Shown: positions 8,905-19,170, counted from the stretch's first letter. The stretch is DNA of 64,000 nucleotides from Pedobacter sp. MC2016-24 (GCF_015223055.1 NZ_JADFBX010000004.1:1-64000), one strand, 5' to 3'. Notes: generated from the letters alone by a model not told the origin. Numbers and translations are program-made.

Positions 8905-8918
8905 AGTATAATTACTAG

Positions 8919-11285
8919 ATGAAATCAATTATATCAGGTGTGAGACAGCCAATATTTTTTGTTATTACGATCGTGTCTTTATTTTCCTTTAGCAAAGGGC
9001 TCTCACAACAGGCGGATAAGGTGAAAAGCCATCCTTATTTGTTGTATACCACCGAGCGTATAAATCATGTTAAAGAACAAATAAAACGCGACAGCTCATT
9101 TTACAATTCTTGGAATGGCATTAAATCGAAAGCTGATCAGTCCATTTGTCAAGGCAAGGGGGTGGATATAGAAGGTTTGGCTTTGGCATACAGAATGACG
9201 GGTGAGCGTCGTTATGCTGAACAGGCTAAAAGACTCTTGATCCAGTTGACTGAGCAAAAGGGCTGGGATGGAATGGAGGATCGTACGCCAGAATGGAACT
9301 CGGGATTGGGGACAGCACATAAAAATTTTTTAACAGCAGTTACTTTCGATGCAATATATGACGTGCTCTCTTCAGAGGAAAGGAGAACTATTGCCAATGG
9401 TATTGTCGCTCTGGGAATAAAGCCATCGTTGGCGGATTGGTTGTCACATGATCAGCGTATTCACTCGATCAACTCCATGGGCCACAACTGGTGGAGTTCT
9501 ATTGTGTTTCAGGCGGGTATGGCATCTCTGGCAGTGATGACTGAGATACCTGAAGCTAAAAGTTGGGCTGAAGATGTGATTCTGGCAAGTAAGGAATGGT
9601 TTGGTTTTTCAGGAAGTATTCTAGAAAACAAGCCGTCTAATTTCGATTCTGCTGGTGGATTTTATGAGAGTGTGAGCTATGCTAATTTTGGTATCGGTGA
9701 GTACCTGATGTTCCGCGTCGCCTGGACCAATGCGTTTTCTCCCATAAAAATGCCTTATGATCAACTGCTTGAAAAAACAATCACCTGGTTTATGGACATT
9801 TCTTATCCGAATTCAGGGGCTTTGATGTCACTGAACTTTGGTGATTCAAATCCTTATGCGAACGGTGACCGACTTGTTAAGTTAATGCTCGCTCTTGGCT
9901 TTAAGAATAAAAACTACAACTGGTACCTCAATCATCTGGGAAACAGCAGGCATAAAGAAGACCTTCGGATAAGTACGCCATTGGGATTGCTTTATTCTCC
10001 GGGTAGGGTCTCATCGCCTGAAAGTCCTGAGTTGCCGAGATCTGCTATATATCCGGATATGGGATGGGCAATGTTGAGATCGTCCTGGGATAAAAATGCA
10101 ACATTGCTTGGTGTCAAGTCTGGTTTTACCTGGAATCATGCTCATGCAGATGCTGGATCGTTTATTTTATACCATAGTGGAAAAAATATTTTGATAGATG
10201 GCGGCAATGTGAGTTATGGAGATGCTGAATATAGTGCTTATTCAGTTCGCAGCGAGGTACATAATGTAATGTTATTCAATGGGAAGGCTCAAAATTCTCA
10301 AGATCAGCATTTTGCTGTTAAAAACAGCGGGCATTTATATCACTTAATGGATGCTGGAGGTATCAAATACATTCTTGCTGATGCCCAGGGTCCAACAGCT
10401 CAAAATTTCTTGAAAAATTATCGCAGTTTTTTCTGGATCGGAGATGTTATCCTGGTTATTGATGATGTCAAAGCTTATGAGCAAGGTCGGTTCGAGTGGT
10501 TGTTGCACTATGCCAACACTATTAAAAAGAAGGGGATAGACCTGGAAATAGAGAATGATTCAGCACTTGTTCTTGTCAGACCGCTTTTTCCTGAAACTTT
10601 GCCGAATGGTTATCCTCATGATTTTCCTGAAAAAATGCGTTTGGAAGAGCGTATGGCAATTAAGGATCACGATGCAAAAACAAAATTACCTTATTTCGCT
10701 ATTTACCCTCCGGAAAACTATAGTCAGACAAAATTCATTAATGCAATTATATTACTTTGGGATCAGCATAAAGCGATGGACACCTTTACGGGTTATTCAG
10801 GTGCCGTTGCTCCTTCGCCGAGAACCAATCTTCCTCAGATTGAAAAGCTGGAAGGAAAAAATTACATCGGCGTGAAAATTACTCAAAAGGGAAAAGTGAC
10901 AGAACTTTATTTTAACCTGCTGGCTGATGGAAGGCTTATGCATCGGAACAGTAATAATGCAATTAATGGCTGGGAAACTGATGCTTACTTGATGGCTTTA
11001 ACATATAATGAAAATGTCAAAATTCCTTCCGTGTCAAATGTAGAGCGGTATTTCGTAGCTAACGGTAGCTATTTAAGGAAAGCAAACGAAACCGTACTGC
11101 ATTCGCTCTCAAAGGTTTTTATGGTCAGCAACTACAAGAATGGTACGGCAGAGGTAGTTTTGCAAGGACAGCCCACCATTCGCGCAGATTTAAAGCTAAA
11201 TACTAAACCAGCTCAGCTCAACCTAAATGCAAAAACATCGCCGGTGATTTATAAAGATGGAAAACTGGTTTTAAACGTCAATTAA
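8919..11285 (+). CDS. Heparinase II/III family polysaccharide lyase
   Basis: This 788-residue secreted lyase has a signal peptide (about 12-30, ending G-L-S-Q-Q). An N-terminal alpha/alpha toroid follows (about 35-370), with M-G-H-N-W-W-S-S around N190 and a Tyr in A-G-G-F-Y-E-S near 249. The C-terminal part is the heparinase II/III beta-sandwich with the signature W-N-H-A-H-A-D-A-G-S-F (H407, H409, D411) and D-G-G-N-V-S-Y-G-D. In the family, an Asn neutralises the uronate while Tyr and His carry out beta-elimination, and all candidate residues are present. It is the first gene of an operon with 11293 (7-base gap) and 12423 (overlap). The substrate is probably a glycosaminoglycan-like or other uronate-rich polymer; heparin itself is not proven. 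Confidence 0.88.
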   Translation: MKSIISGVRQPIFFVITIVSLFSFSKGLSQQADKVKSHPYLLYTTERINHVKEQIKRDSSFYNSWNGIKSKADQSICQGKGVDIEGLALAYRMTGERRYAEQAKRLLIQLTEQKGWDGMEDRTPEWNSGLGTAHKNFLTAVTFDAIYDVLSSEERRTIANGIVALGIKPSLADWLSHDQRIHSINSMGHNWWSSIVFQAGMASLAVMTEIPEAKSWAEDVILASKEWFGFSGSILENKPSNFDSAGGFYESVSYANFGIGEYLMFRVAWTNAFSPIKMPYDQLLEKTITWFMDISYPNSGALMSLNFGDSNPYANGDRLVKLMLALGFKNKNYNWYLNHLGNSRHKEDLRISTPLGLLYSPGRVSSPESPELPRSAIYPDMGWAMLRSSWDKNATLLGVKSGFTWNHAHADAGSFILYHSGKNILIDGGNVSYGDAEYSAYSVRSEVHNVMLFNGKAQNSQDQHFAVKNSGHLYHLMDAGGIKYILADAQGPTAQNFLKNYRSFFWIGDVILVIDDVKAYEQGRFEWLLHYANTIKKKGIDLEIENDSALVLVRPLFPETLPNGYPHDFPEKMRLEERMAIKDHDAKTKLPYFAIYPPENYSQTKFINAIILLWDQHKAMDTFTGYSGAVAPSPRTNLPQIEKLEGKNYIGVKITQKGKVTELYFNLLADGRLMHRNSNNAINGWETDAYLMALTYNENVKIPSVSNVERYFVANGSYLRKANETVLHSLSKVFMVSNYKNGTAEVVLQGQPTIRADLKLNTKPAQLNLNAKTSPVIYKDGKLVLNVN

Positions 11286-11292
11286 CATTTTT

Positions 11293-12426
11293 ATGTTCTA
11301 TTCGATCAGGATTTTTTATTTAATAATGCTATCTCTGTTGTTTTTTAATGGCCGTGCTCAGAAACGCTTTGTACATCCTGGTGTTTTGCATTCCTTGGCC
11401 TCATTTGAAACTATGCGTGAGGTTGTTCAGCGAAAAAATGTTCCCGGCTACAGCGCTTATCTCCTGATGGCCGGGCATCCTTGTGCAAGTGCTTTCTACC
11501 AGTTAAGGGGCCCTTTTGAGTTCATTGCACGTGATGGTGAGTTTAAGTATACTAAGGGTGAAATGGAAATGGATTTTAGTGCAGCCTACCTCAATGCAAT
11601 TATGTGGATGATCACTAAAGATCAGGCCCATGCCCGTAAGTCAATAGAAATTCTCGAATCTTACGCTGATAGCTTAAAGGGAATTCCTGTAAGTAACGAT
11701 GCTGCCTTGCTGGCAGGCCTGGAGGGATCTAAAATTGTGAATGCTATTGAAATATTATCGCATTCGGAGAGTGGCTTGAAAAAGTTCCAGGTCGATAAAA
11801 TCAATAAAATGATTAAATGTATTTTTTTGCCCGTATGTGATCGTTTTTATAGTTCCAGGGCATACACTAACGGAAATTGGGGGGCAATAGTCACCCGTAT
11901 GTATATTGGGGCGGCAGTGTATTTTGACGATGAAAAGATGTACCGTAGTGCGGTAGAATTTTACATAAATGGGAATGATAATGGAACCATAAAAAATTAT
12001 GTCAGTGAAAACGGTCAGATTCAAGAAAGTGGACGTGATCAGGGACATGCTCAACTGGGTTTGGGAGCAATGGCATCTATATGCGAAATTTCCTGGAATC
12101 AAGGACAGGACTTGTACAAAATCTTTAATAATCGATTGCTTAATGGTTTCGAATATGTAGCTAAATACAATTTAGGAGAAGATCATGTTCCTTTTGTTCG
12201 CTGGAAAGATATTACAGGGAAATATAGTAACTGGACGGAAATTTCGGCCATTGGAAGGGGGAAATTCATACCTATCTACGAAATGGTTTACAACCACTAT
12301 GTAGGCTTAAAAGGGCTTTCCATGCCTTTTACCAGAAAAGTTTTGGAACGAACCAGGCCGGAAGGATATGACAGGGATCAACCTGCATTTGGAACTTTGC
12401 TTTTTAAATATGCCACATATAAATGA
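11293..12426 (+). CDS. Alginate-lyase-fold protein, compact form
   Basis: This 377-residue exported protein has a short signal peptide (ending N-G-R-A-Q) and a single alpha-barrel of the alginate lyase superfamily. It keeps F-V-H-P-G-V-L-H at the mature start, T-N-G-N-W-G-A (a probable substrate-neutralising Asn), Q-E-S-G-R-D-Q-G-H-A-Q-L-G (putative catalytic His) and Y-E-M-V-Y-N-H-Y. It has no binding domains, unlike its relative at 5033. It lies 7 bases after the heparinase gene, and its stop overlaps the GH97 start by 4 bases, so the three are one transcription unit. It probably acts in the periplasm on oligosaccharides released by the larger lyases. This cellular placing is inference. Confidence 0.85.
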   Translation: MFYSIRIFYLIMLSLLFFNGRAQKRFVHPGVLHSLASFETMREVVQRKNVPGYSAYLLMAGHPCASAFYQLRGPFEFIARDGEFKYTKGEMEMDFSAAYLNAIMWMITKDQAHARKSIEILESYADSLKGIPVSNDAALLAGLEGSKIVNAIEILSHSESGLKKFQVDKINKMIKCIFLPVCDRFYSSRAYTNGNWGAIVTRMYIGAAVYFDDEKMYRSAVEFYINGNDNGTIKNYVSENGQIQESGRDQGHAQLGLGAMASICEISWNQGQDLYKIFNNRLLNGFEYVAKYNLGEDHVPFVRWKDITGKYSNWTEISAIGRGKFIPIYEMVYNHYVGLKGLSMPFTRKVLERTRPEGYDRDQPAFGTLLFKYATYK

Positions 12427-14276
12427 CAAATAAGATAATTATGAAGATTTTTACTCCTCGTTTTTCGCAGCTGTTTTTGCTGCTTTTATTGTTCAACAGA
12501 TTTAATAGTTTCGCTCAGCATAAGGCTACTTATCAGGTGTATTCACCTGATAAGTACACAGCAGCAACATTTTCAACAGATTCTGAAGGAACACTAAAAT
12601 ACATGGTCAGTTATGATGGTAAGACTGTTGTTGACTGGTCGGATTTGGGATTAAAACTGCAGGACGCTGTAACAGGAAAAAATATCGTTATCGGAAAAGT
12701 TGTCCAGAAAAAATATGTTGAGAAATTCAAATGGCAATTTGGCGAACGGGAATTTATTGAAAGCAGGTTTCAGGAAATGATCCTCTCTTGTAGTTCAGAA
12801 GATTTTAAATTTGATGTTACTATCAGGCTTTTTAATGGGAGTCTAGCATTCAAATATGTAATTCCTAAGCAAAAGAAAACAGATTTTGTCATTGAAAAGG
12901 AATTGACTGCTTTTAATTTCCCGGACCCGTATCTGCTGTATCAGTATCACCATGAATCTGTCTTTACACCTACAATGATTGATTCATTACGAACCAACTC
13001 CGACTTCCCGGTTACACTTAGCAACGGTAATTTATTTCTTATGATAGGTGAAGCAAACAATACCAGCTATACCAAAGCTGAACTTCAAAAAGGAGAGGGA
13101 AGTAATAGTTTGGTAGTTTCCTTTGCTCAAGATAAGAATGTTAAGTTTTCAGAAGCTTTTGACACGCCTTGGAGAACCATAAGTTTTTCGAAATCCGCTA
13201 TTGGATTACATCAGTATAGTGATTTGTTCTTAAAATTAAGTCCTGCACCTTCACTAAAATTAGCCGCTGGTATTAAACCGGGAAAATTGATCAGGTCGGA
13301 TTTAAATACTCAGGCAGGTCTGGACTGTATAGATCTTGCTCATAAAATGAATTTTAAATACATCATGTTCGATGCCGGCTGGTATGGCCCGGAGCGGTCA
13401 GTCTCATCTGATCCTCGTTTACCCATTGAAAAGCTAGATCTAAAGAAGGTTATCAAATATGGTGAAGATCGAGGTGTGGGTGTACTACTCTATGTCAATT
13501 ATATTGCATTGCAAAATCACTTGGATGAGATTTTACCTTTGTATAAGAAATGGGGAATTGCTGGTATGAAGTTTGGATTTGTCGATGGTTTTACGCAGAA
13601 AGGTCTTACCTGGCTTAGTGGTGCGATAAAGAAAGTAAATGACTATGGCTTGGTTCTGAACATTCACGATAATTATAAACCAACGGGATTGAGTAGAACT
13701 TACCCTTCCTTGTTTTCTCAGGAAGGTATAAGGGGGGATGAAAATGGGCCTGATGCTTTTCATAATACCACTTTGCCGTATACACGTTTTTTAGCTGGCG
13801 CTGCAGATTTTACGTTCTGCTTTCCCAATCCTAAGAATAATTTTACAAAGAATTTGAAGGTTAGTAAAGCGCAGCAACTTGCTTTGACTGTAGTTTATTA
13901 TAGTCCTCTCCAAGCGATATTCTGGTATGGGAAACCGAATGATTATACAAACGAAAATGAAATTGAGTTTTTTAAGTATGTTCCGACTGTTTGGGATGAA
14001 ACGCATTACGTATCTGGAGAAATAGGAAAGTCTGTTTGTGTTGCCAGGCGAAGTGCTGCAACCTGGTATTTGGGGAATGCAGCAGGACTAACCGACTGGA
14101 AACAGACTATTAAATTGGATTTTCTGGATGCTAAGAAGAGGTATAATGCCACTGTCTACGAAGATGATGGAAATGGCGGTATATCGAAGAGAAGTCTGAG
14201 GGTTAAAAAAGGAGATGTGTTTTCAATTGAAATAAAGGCAAAAGGTGGTCAGGCAATGATCATTAGTCCTGTATAG
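12423..14276 (+). CDS. Glycoside hydrolase family 97 enzyme
   Basis: This 617-residue secreted protein has the GH97 layout. A signal peptide (ending N-S-F-A-Q) precedes an N-terminal beta-sandwich (about 35-275, with V-Y-S-P-D-K). A TIM barrel (about 285-530) carries Y-I-M-F-D-A-G-W-Y-G, G-I-A-G-M-K-F-G-F-V-D-G and L-N-I-H-D-N-Y-K-P-T-G-L-S-R-T-Y-P, and a C-terminal sandwich follows. GH97 members hydrolyse alpha-glucosides or alpha-galactosides. At the barrel position where retaining members have a nucleophile Asp after the Lys, this protein has Gly (about G385). The motif usually read H-E in SusB-type enzymes is H-D here (H415, D416), so its class is unclear. ATGA overlap couples it to the upstream lyase; a second ATG at 12441 is an equally good start and gives a cleaner signal peptide. 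Confidence 0.85.
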   Translation: MTNKIIMKIFTPRFSQLFLLLLLFNRFNSFAQHKATYQVYSPDKYTAATFSTDSEGTLKYMVSYDGKTVVDWSDLGLKLQDAVTGKNIVIGKVVQKKYVEKFKWQFGEREFIESRFQEMILSCSSEDFKFDVTIRLFNGSLAFKYVIPKQKKTDFVIEKELTAFNFPDPYLLYQYHHESVFTPTMIDSLRTNSDFPVTLSNGNLFLMIGEANNTSYTKAELQKGEGSNSLVVSFAQDKNVKFSEAFDTPWRTISFSKSAIGLHQYSDLFLKLSPAPSLKLAAGIKPGKLIRSDLNTQAGLDCIDLAHKMNFKYIMFDAGWYGPERSVSSDPRLPIEKLDLKKVIKYGEDRGVGVLLYVNYIALQNHLDEILPLYKKWGIAGMKFGFVDGFTQKGLTWLSGAIKKVNDYGLVLNIHDNYKPTGLSRTYPSLFSQEGIRGDENGPDAFHNTTLPYTRFLAGAADFTFCFPNPKNNFTKNLKVSKAQQLALTVVYYSPLQAIFWYGKPNDYTNENEIEFFKYVPTVWDETHYVSGEIGKSVCVARRSAATWYLGNAAGLTDWKQTIKLDFLDAKKRYNATVYEDDGNGGISKRSLRVKKGDVFSIEIKAKGGQAMIISPV

Positions 14277-14348
14277 ATCAGAGAACGCTGATCAGTTGAG
14301 TTAGAATTATTTTTCTGCTGTCTTACAAATAACCACAATTGAATTTTT

Positions 14349-15121
14349 ATGAAAATTTTGCGAACCTTATTGATGTCTTCTGTATTTCTATTTTCTTGTT
14401 CTGCAATTAATGCACAATTTAATCCTTATAAAACGATTTTTTATTTGAACAAGCTTCAAACTTTGAAAGTTATTTCTTCAGATAGTCTTAATATTTAACG
14501 CAGTGTCGGACATGACAAAAAAGACTGGCGTTTTGTAGGTTATAAAGAATCGTGAAGTGGTTTTTGGTCTTGTATACTGTGTTATGTTTATGAAAGTACC
14601 CATCAGACCAGGTTTAAAGAACAGGATGATCGGTTCTCCCGGTAACTTGCTCCACTTTCTCAGATAAGAGCTTTTGATCAAGATATCTGTTTTCAGATTT
14701 TTAATAGCCATTGGTAATGGCTACCGGTTAACCAAAAATTCAGAATATAAAAAGATTATACTTGCCGCTACTGATATACTAGCTACGCTATTTAATATTA
14801 ATTATTGGAACAATACTCTCCTGGCGCCGGCCGGTCCCAGAAAGGGAATAGCCTCAGAAAAATACTATTATAGATAATATGATCAATCTTGAAATGTTGT
14901 TCTTAGTTTCTAAAAACGCAGGCAGTAAAAGGCTTTTTAAAATTGCAGTATCTCATGTGAAGACTACCATTAAGAATCATTTTAGGCCCGATTATACTTC
15001 ATATCACGCTGTTGTATATAACAAAGAAAGTGATAAGAAAATAAAAGAAGTGCCTCACCAGGCATACGCTGATGATTCTATGTGGAAAGAGCTATTCAAT
15101 GATAATTCCTTTGGAGAGTGA
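14349..15121 (+). pseudogene. Remains of a GH88 unsaturated glucuronyl hydrolase
   Basis: An intact-looking start (ATG 14349) and signal peptide (L-L-M-S-S-V-F-L-F-S-C-S-A-I-N-A) lead to a stop at about 14497. Further pieces in shifting frames match GH88: W-R-F-V-G-Y-K-E-S, S-G-F-W-S-C-I-L-C-Y-V-Y-E-S-T, G-N-G-Y-R-L-T-K-N-S-E-Y-K-K-I-I-L, I-D-N-M-I-N-L-E-M-L-F, and N-H-F-R-P-D-Y-T-S-Y-H-A-V-V-Y with H-Q-A-Y-A-D-D-S-M-W. GH88 enzymes remove the 4,5-unsaturated uronic acid left by polysaccharide lyases. The last third is missing, the D-H-D-x-G-F catalytic region is scrambled and several stops intervene, so the enzyme cannot be made. It shows what the pathway once did. Confidence 0.8.
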
Positions 15122-15129
15122 AGAGTCAG

Positions 15130-15762
15130 ACACCGATGGATTTGGTTTGCGGTGGCAATGGCATACAAATCAAAAATACATTGGAGCTTAATGATTAGAA
15201 ATTAGCACTACCTGCGGCTTTTTGTTTATACAACCATAAAGATGCTACAAACCTATGGCCAGTGCCGAATTTATTACTGCAAAAGCTGCCTGCTCCCAAC
15301 TTTACCGCTACAAAAAAAGTGAAATTAGGGATCGAATGGGGGGAAGTATGCATGGTAAAAAAGCTGGTTTATTTATGATGGGAAATGATTATACTTATGT
15401 TGCGATTTCAAGAGATGAAGCAGGTTAAAAGCTAAGTCAGGTGATCTGTAAGGATGCATTGAACGGAAATATGGGTTTGTTGATGGAAGAAATAAAATCC
15501 TGAAATAAGAAGTTTACCTCAGGCTGCATCTATCTGCGGCCGATCCGCTGTGTACTTTTACTTATAGTGAAGGTGGTGTCAATTTAATCCTATAGGCATT
15601 TCTTTCAATGCGCAGACTGATAAGTGGATTGGAGCCAAGATTGGAATTTTTTGCCCAAGTAAGCCCGATGTTAGGTAGGTGGCTATGTTGATTTTGGCTG
15701 GTTTAGGTAGAAGAAAAAGATTTAGGTATGTGATCTTTTTACGTTTGAAAAAAACGTTGTAA
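15130..15762 (+). pseudogene. C-terminal remnant of a GH43-type glycosidase
   Basis: Fragments in several frames spell the C-terminal beta-sandwich found behind GH43 catalytic domains. One run is N-L-W-P-V-P-N-L-L-L-Q-K-L-P-A-P-N-F-T-A-T. Others are H-G-K-K-A-G-L-F-M-M-G-N-D-Y-T-Y-V-A-I-S-R-D-E-A-G, then K-L-S-Q-V-I-C-K-D-A-L-N-G, then W-I-G-A-K-I-G-I-F near 15630 and Y-V-D-F-G-W-F near 15685. No five-bladed propeller and no start are present. The remnant directly follows the cut GH88 gene, which suggests that one deletion joined the two, after which both decayed by point mutation. Confidence 0.65.
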
Positions 15763-15870
15763 TTCAATGAGTATAAGATAAATATTTGGTTGTCTTTTAG
15801 GTGTAATGTCAGCTTGACGATTATAAAACGTCTGCTGATATTCTAACTTTTTCATTTTAACCAAATATTC

Positions 15871-18800
15871 ATGGAACAAAGTTTTACTCACTTTTGCACA
15901 ATTTTCTACTGTATCCGGAATTGGATCCTTAGTTCAAATAGAAGATATTTGCAGCTATTATGCATCGTATTCTTTCAGCTCATTGCTACACTCTCCTATG
16001 GACAGGATAGGTTAATTACGGGTATAGTCACAGATGATGGTGGTGTCGGTCTGCCGGGTGTCAGCGTCAAGTTGAAGAATAGTCAGTTAGGTACAATGAC
16101 GATTACTGATGGTAAATTTAGTATCAAAATACCCCCTAAAACTGCGGATGCCATACTGGTGTTATCTTACATCGGCTATAATACAACGGAGGTTCCTGTT
16201 GGGGATAAAAAAACGCTTACGGTAATACTTAGGGAGAATGTAAGTTCTCTGACAGAGGTTGTGATTGCTTATGGCTCTGCAAAAAAAAGCGACCTCACTG
16301 GAGCGGTTGGCGTGGTTAATATGAAAGACTTTGAGAAAGCACCGGTTAAATCCCTGGACGAGGCGCTTGCCGGTAGAGTGGCGGGTGTGCAGGTGGTGTC
16401 CCCGGACGGTCAGCCTGGTAATAATGGCGACATTATTGTTCGGGGAGTCGGAACTTTTGGTAGTGCAGGTCCGTTATATGTTATTGATGGCTTTCCGCAG
16501 GAAGGAAATGCTTTTAATAACATTAATCCAAATGATATCGAGTCCATTACTGTTTTAAAAGATGCGTCATCTACTGCTATATATGGTGCAAGGGGAGCGA
16601 ATGGTGTTATCATCATCACGACAAAACGGGGCAAAGCTGGCCTTCCTGTGATTAATTATAATGGATATGCGGGCTTTCAAAAGGTAACCAGTAAAATGGA
16701 TTTGATGGATGCCTATGAGTATGTCAGGTTGCAGGCTGAAATTGCCGCTGCGCTCAACAGTTCTGCAGTAACAACTTTTGTGAATACCAGTTACTTCTCT
16801 GATGGAAAAACCCTGGACGACTACAAGAATGTCAAAGGCATCGACTGGCAGGATAAGATGTATACCAATGCCCCTTATATGAGTCATTCCTTATCCATAT
16901 CGGGGAGGAGCAATTCTGGCTTAAACTATTTCGTTTCGGGAAATTTAACAGATCAGAACGGATTAATTATCAATAGTGGTTTCAAGCGTTATCAGGGGCG
17001 AGTTACCCTGGAACAGTCTTTTAATGAAAAATTAAAAGTTGGGCTAATTACCAATTACAGTGCAACGAGTTCTTTTGGTACGGTAACCAGCACACAGACG
17101 CCCGCAGTAGGAACAAATGCCAATACAAATAATGCGCAGTTTAACTTAATGTTTAATATTTGGGCCTACAGGCCTGTTGGTAATAACGGTACAATAAGCG
17201 GACTTGAAGATGACTTTTATGATTTTGGCTCAACAGATGCCGGATCGGCGCGTGTGAATCCCTACATTACTACGCTGAATGAATTAGACGAAAAGCGGGA
17301 AAATAACCTTTCTGCAAATGCCTATATAGATTATGAGATCACTAAAGGTTTAAAATTAAAAGTTACCGGAGGAGTCACCAATATATCTTCCGGCAGAGAA
17401 GTTTTTCATAATTCTTTAACCAGGGGGGGGGCTCCTGTATATTCCTATGGTGCAATCAATCCAAATGGTCAGAACGGAGGGATCAACTCAGGCTTATTCC
17501 AAAGTTATCTGAATGAAAATACGCTAACCTATTCAAAAAAGATATATCGTGATCATGACCTGAATTTTTTAGCGGGATTTACCACACAGAAAAGTATGAC
17601 TAAGGGGAATGGATTTAATGCCATCAACGTTCCTAACGAAAATTTAGGTGTTAGTGGCCTTGATGAAGGAACCTTAACGGGCTCCGCTACTTCATATTCC
17701 TCAATGAGTACAATGATGTCGTATTTTGGAAGAGCCAATTATAATTACAAGAACAAATATTTTTTAACGGGAACAATTAGGGCCGATGGTTCATCCAAAT
17801 TTGCACCGGGAAACAAATGGGGATACTTCCCTTCGGGTGGGGTATCTTGGCAACTCGGTCGCGAAAAATTCATGCAGGGGTTCAAAAATTTTCTGTCTGA
17901 AGCTAAAGTTAGAGCCAGCTATGGCCTTACTGGAAATAACCGTGTATCTGATTTTGCATACGAATCAGAATTAAGGATTTTAGGGTCCACAAGGACCATA
18001 TGGAATAACCAGGCAATAAATGGTCTCGGTGTTCAGACCATATACAATCCTAATCTAACCTGGGAGACTGCGTCAACGCTTGATATGGGCCTGGAGCTTT
18101 CGTTTTTGAAAAACAAACTTAATTTAGAAGTGGGGTATTATAACAAAAAGACAATTGATCTTTTACTAAATAGTACCATATCTTCTAACTCCGGATTTAC
18201 AAGTGCCAATCAGAATATCGGAAATATCAGAAATACCGGATTGGAGATTTCCCTGAATTCAACGAATGTTTCTAGGGGTAGTTTTTACTGGAATACCAGC
18301 TTTAACATTTCATTTAATCGCAACAGGTTACTTGCTTTGAGCAGTAACCAGGAGAGTAGAATTGACAATTCTACATCGGGTGCCTTTAGTGCTGATTTTT
18401 CAACAGGATTCTATATTGCTAAATTGGGACAGCCTGTAGCACAATTTTATGGTTATGTTTATGATGGATTGTATCAGGTAGGCGATTTTGATGTGAGTGC
18501 CAATGGAATCGGATCTACTTATGCGCTGAAAGATGGTGTGCCATATTATACGGCTTCGAAAGCTACAACCCAACCTGGAGATATTAAATTGAAGGATCTG
18601 AATGGTGATGGCTTTATCAATGCAAATGATGCTACCGTTATAGGTTCTCCATTACCTATACATATTGGAGGTATTTCCAATAATTTCGGTTATAAAGGAT
18701 TTGATCTGAATGTTTTTTTTCAATGGTCTTATGGAAATGACGTATTTAATGCAAACAGGGTAAGAATGGAAGGTCTAACTACTGGTGATTTACGTAGTCT

Positions 18801-19161
18801 GGGGCTTAACATGTTCGCGACATATGCTGATCGCTGGAACTTCGATAATCAGGAAGCAAAATACCAGCGGGTAAATGCTAATGGTATCCGTTATTTCACA
18901 ACTAATTATGTCGAAGATGCATCCTTCCTTAGATTAAAAACCGTTTCGTTGTCTTATAGTATTCCTGAGAAGCTATTGAAAAATATCAAGCTGGGATCTG
19001 CAAAGGTTTACCTGACAGGACAAAACCTGTATACTTGGACCAAATATACTGGGCCTGATCCTGAGGTGTCAACAAGAAATTCTGCATTGACTCCGGGATT
19101 TGATTATTCTCCATACCCACGTACCAGGGTAATCGTTTTTGGTGCTAACATCACATTTTAA
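15871..19161 (+). CDS. SusC/RagA-type TonB-linked outer-membrane importer (first pair)
   Basis: This is a 1096-residue outer-membrane protein. An N-terminal hydrophobic segment (about 27-44, ending S-Y-G-Q) precedes a carboxypeptidase-regulatory-like domain (about 45-125, I-T-G-I-V-T-D-D-G and V-L-S-Y-I-G-Y). A TonB plug follows with V-V-I-A-Y-G-S, R-V-A-G-V-Q-V and the SusC signature I-E-S-I-T-V-L-K-D-A-S-S-T-A-I-Y-G-A-R-G-A-N-G-V-I, then a C-terminal barrel ending V-I-V-F-G-A-N-I-T-F. There is no STN domain, so it is not an anti-sigma transducer. SusC works with the SusD at 19171 to import oligosaccharides. It is the first gene of a SusC-SusD-DUF5017 operon (9- and 11-base gaps). Confidence 0.93.
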   Translation: MEQSFTHFCTIFYCIRNWILSSNRRYLQLLCIVFFQLIATLSYGQDRLITGIVTDDGGVGLPGVSVKLKNSQLGTMTITDGKFSIKIPPKTADAILVLSYIGYNTTEVPVGDKKTLTVILRENVSSLTEVVIAYGSAKKSDLTGAVGVVNMKDFEKAPVKSLDEALAGRVAGVQVVSPDGQPGNNGDIIVRGVGTFGSAGPLYVIDGFPQEGNAFNNINPNDIESITVLKDASSTAIYGARGANGVIIITTKRGKAGLPVINYNGYAGFQKVTSKMDLMDAYEYVRLQAEIAAALNSSAVTTFVNTSYFSDGKTLDDYKNVKGIDWQDKMYTNAPYMSHSLSISGRSNSGLNYFVSGNLTDQNGLIINSGFKRYQGRVTLEQSFNEKLKVGLITNYSATSSFGTVTSTQTPAVGTNANTNNAQFNLMFNIWAYRPVGNNGTISGLEDDFYDFGSTDAGSARVNPYITTLNELDEKRENNLSANAYIDYEITKGLKLKVTGGVTNISSGREVFHNSLTRGGAPVYSYGAINPNGQNGGINSGLFQSYLNENTLTYSKKIYRDHDLNFLAGFTTQKSMTKGNGFNAINVPNENLGVSGLDEGTLTGSATSYSSMSTMMSYFGRANYNYKNKYFLTGTIRADGSSKFAPGNKWGYFPSGGVSWQLGREKFMQGFKNFLSEAKVRASYGLTGNNRVSDFAYESELRILGSTRTIWNNQAINGLGVQTIYNPNLTWETASTLDMGLELSFLKNKLNLEVGYYNKKTIDLLLNSTISSNSGFTSANQNIGNIRNTGLEISLNSTNVSRGSFYWNTSFNISFNRNRLLALSSNQESRIDNSTSGAFSADFSTGFYIAKLGQPVAQFYGYVYDGLYQVGDFDVSANGIGSTYALKDGVPYYTASKATTQPGDIKLKDLNGDGFINANDATVIGSPLPIHIGGISNNFGYKGFDLNVFFQWSYGNDVFNANRVRMEGLTTGDLRSLGLNMFATYADRWNFDNQEAKYQRVNANGIRYFTTNYVEDASFLRLKTVSLSYSIPEKLLKNIKLGSAKVYLTGQNLYTWTKYTGPDPEVSTRNSALTPGFDYSPYPRTRVIVFGANITF

Positions 19162-19170
19162 TTTAGATCC

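Noticed and set aside
10555-10875. 106-codon plus-strand frame inside the heparinase gene
   Set aside because: Alternative frame of a continuous, well-supported enzyme gene.
14674-15121. Two short plus-strand frames taken as separate small genes
   Set aside because: Both translate into consecutive parts of one GH88 enzyme, so they are pieces of a pseudogene.
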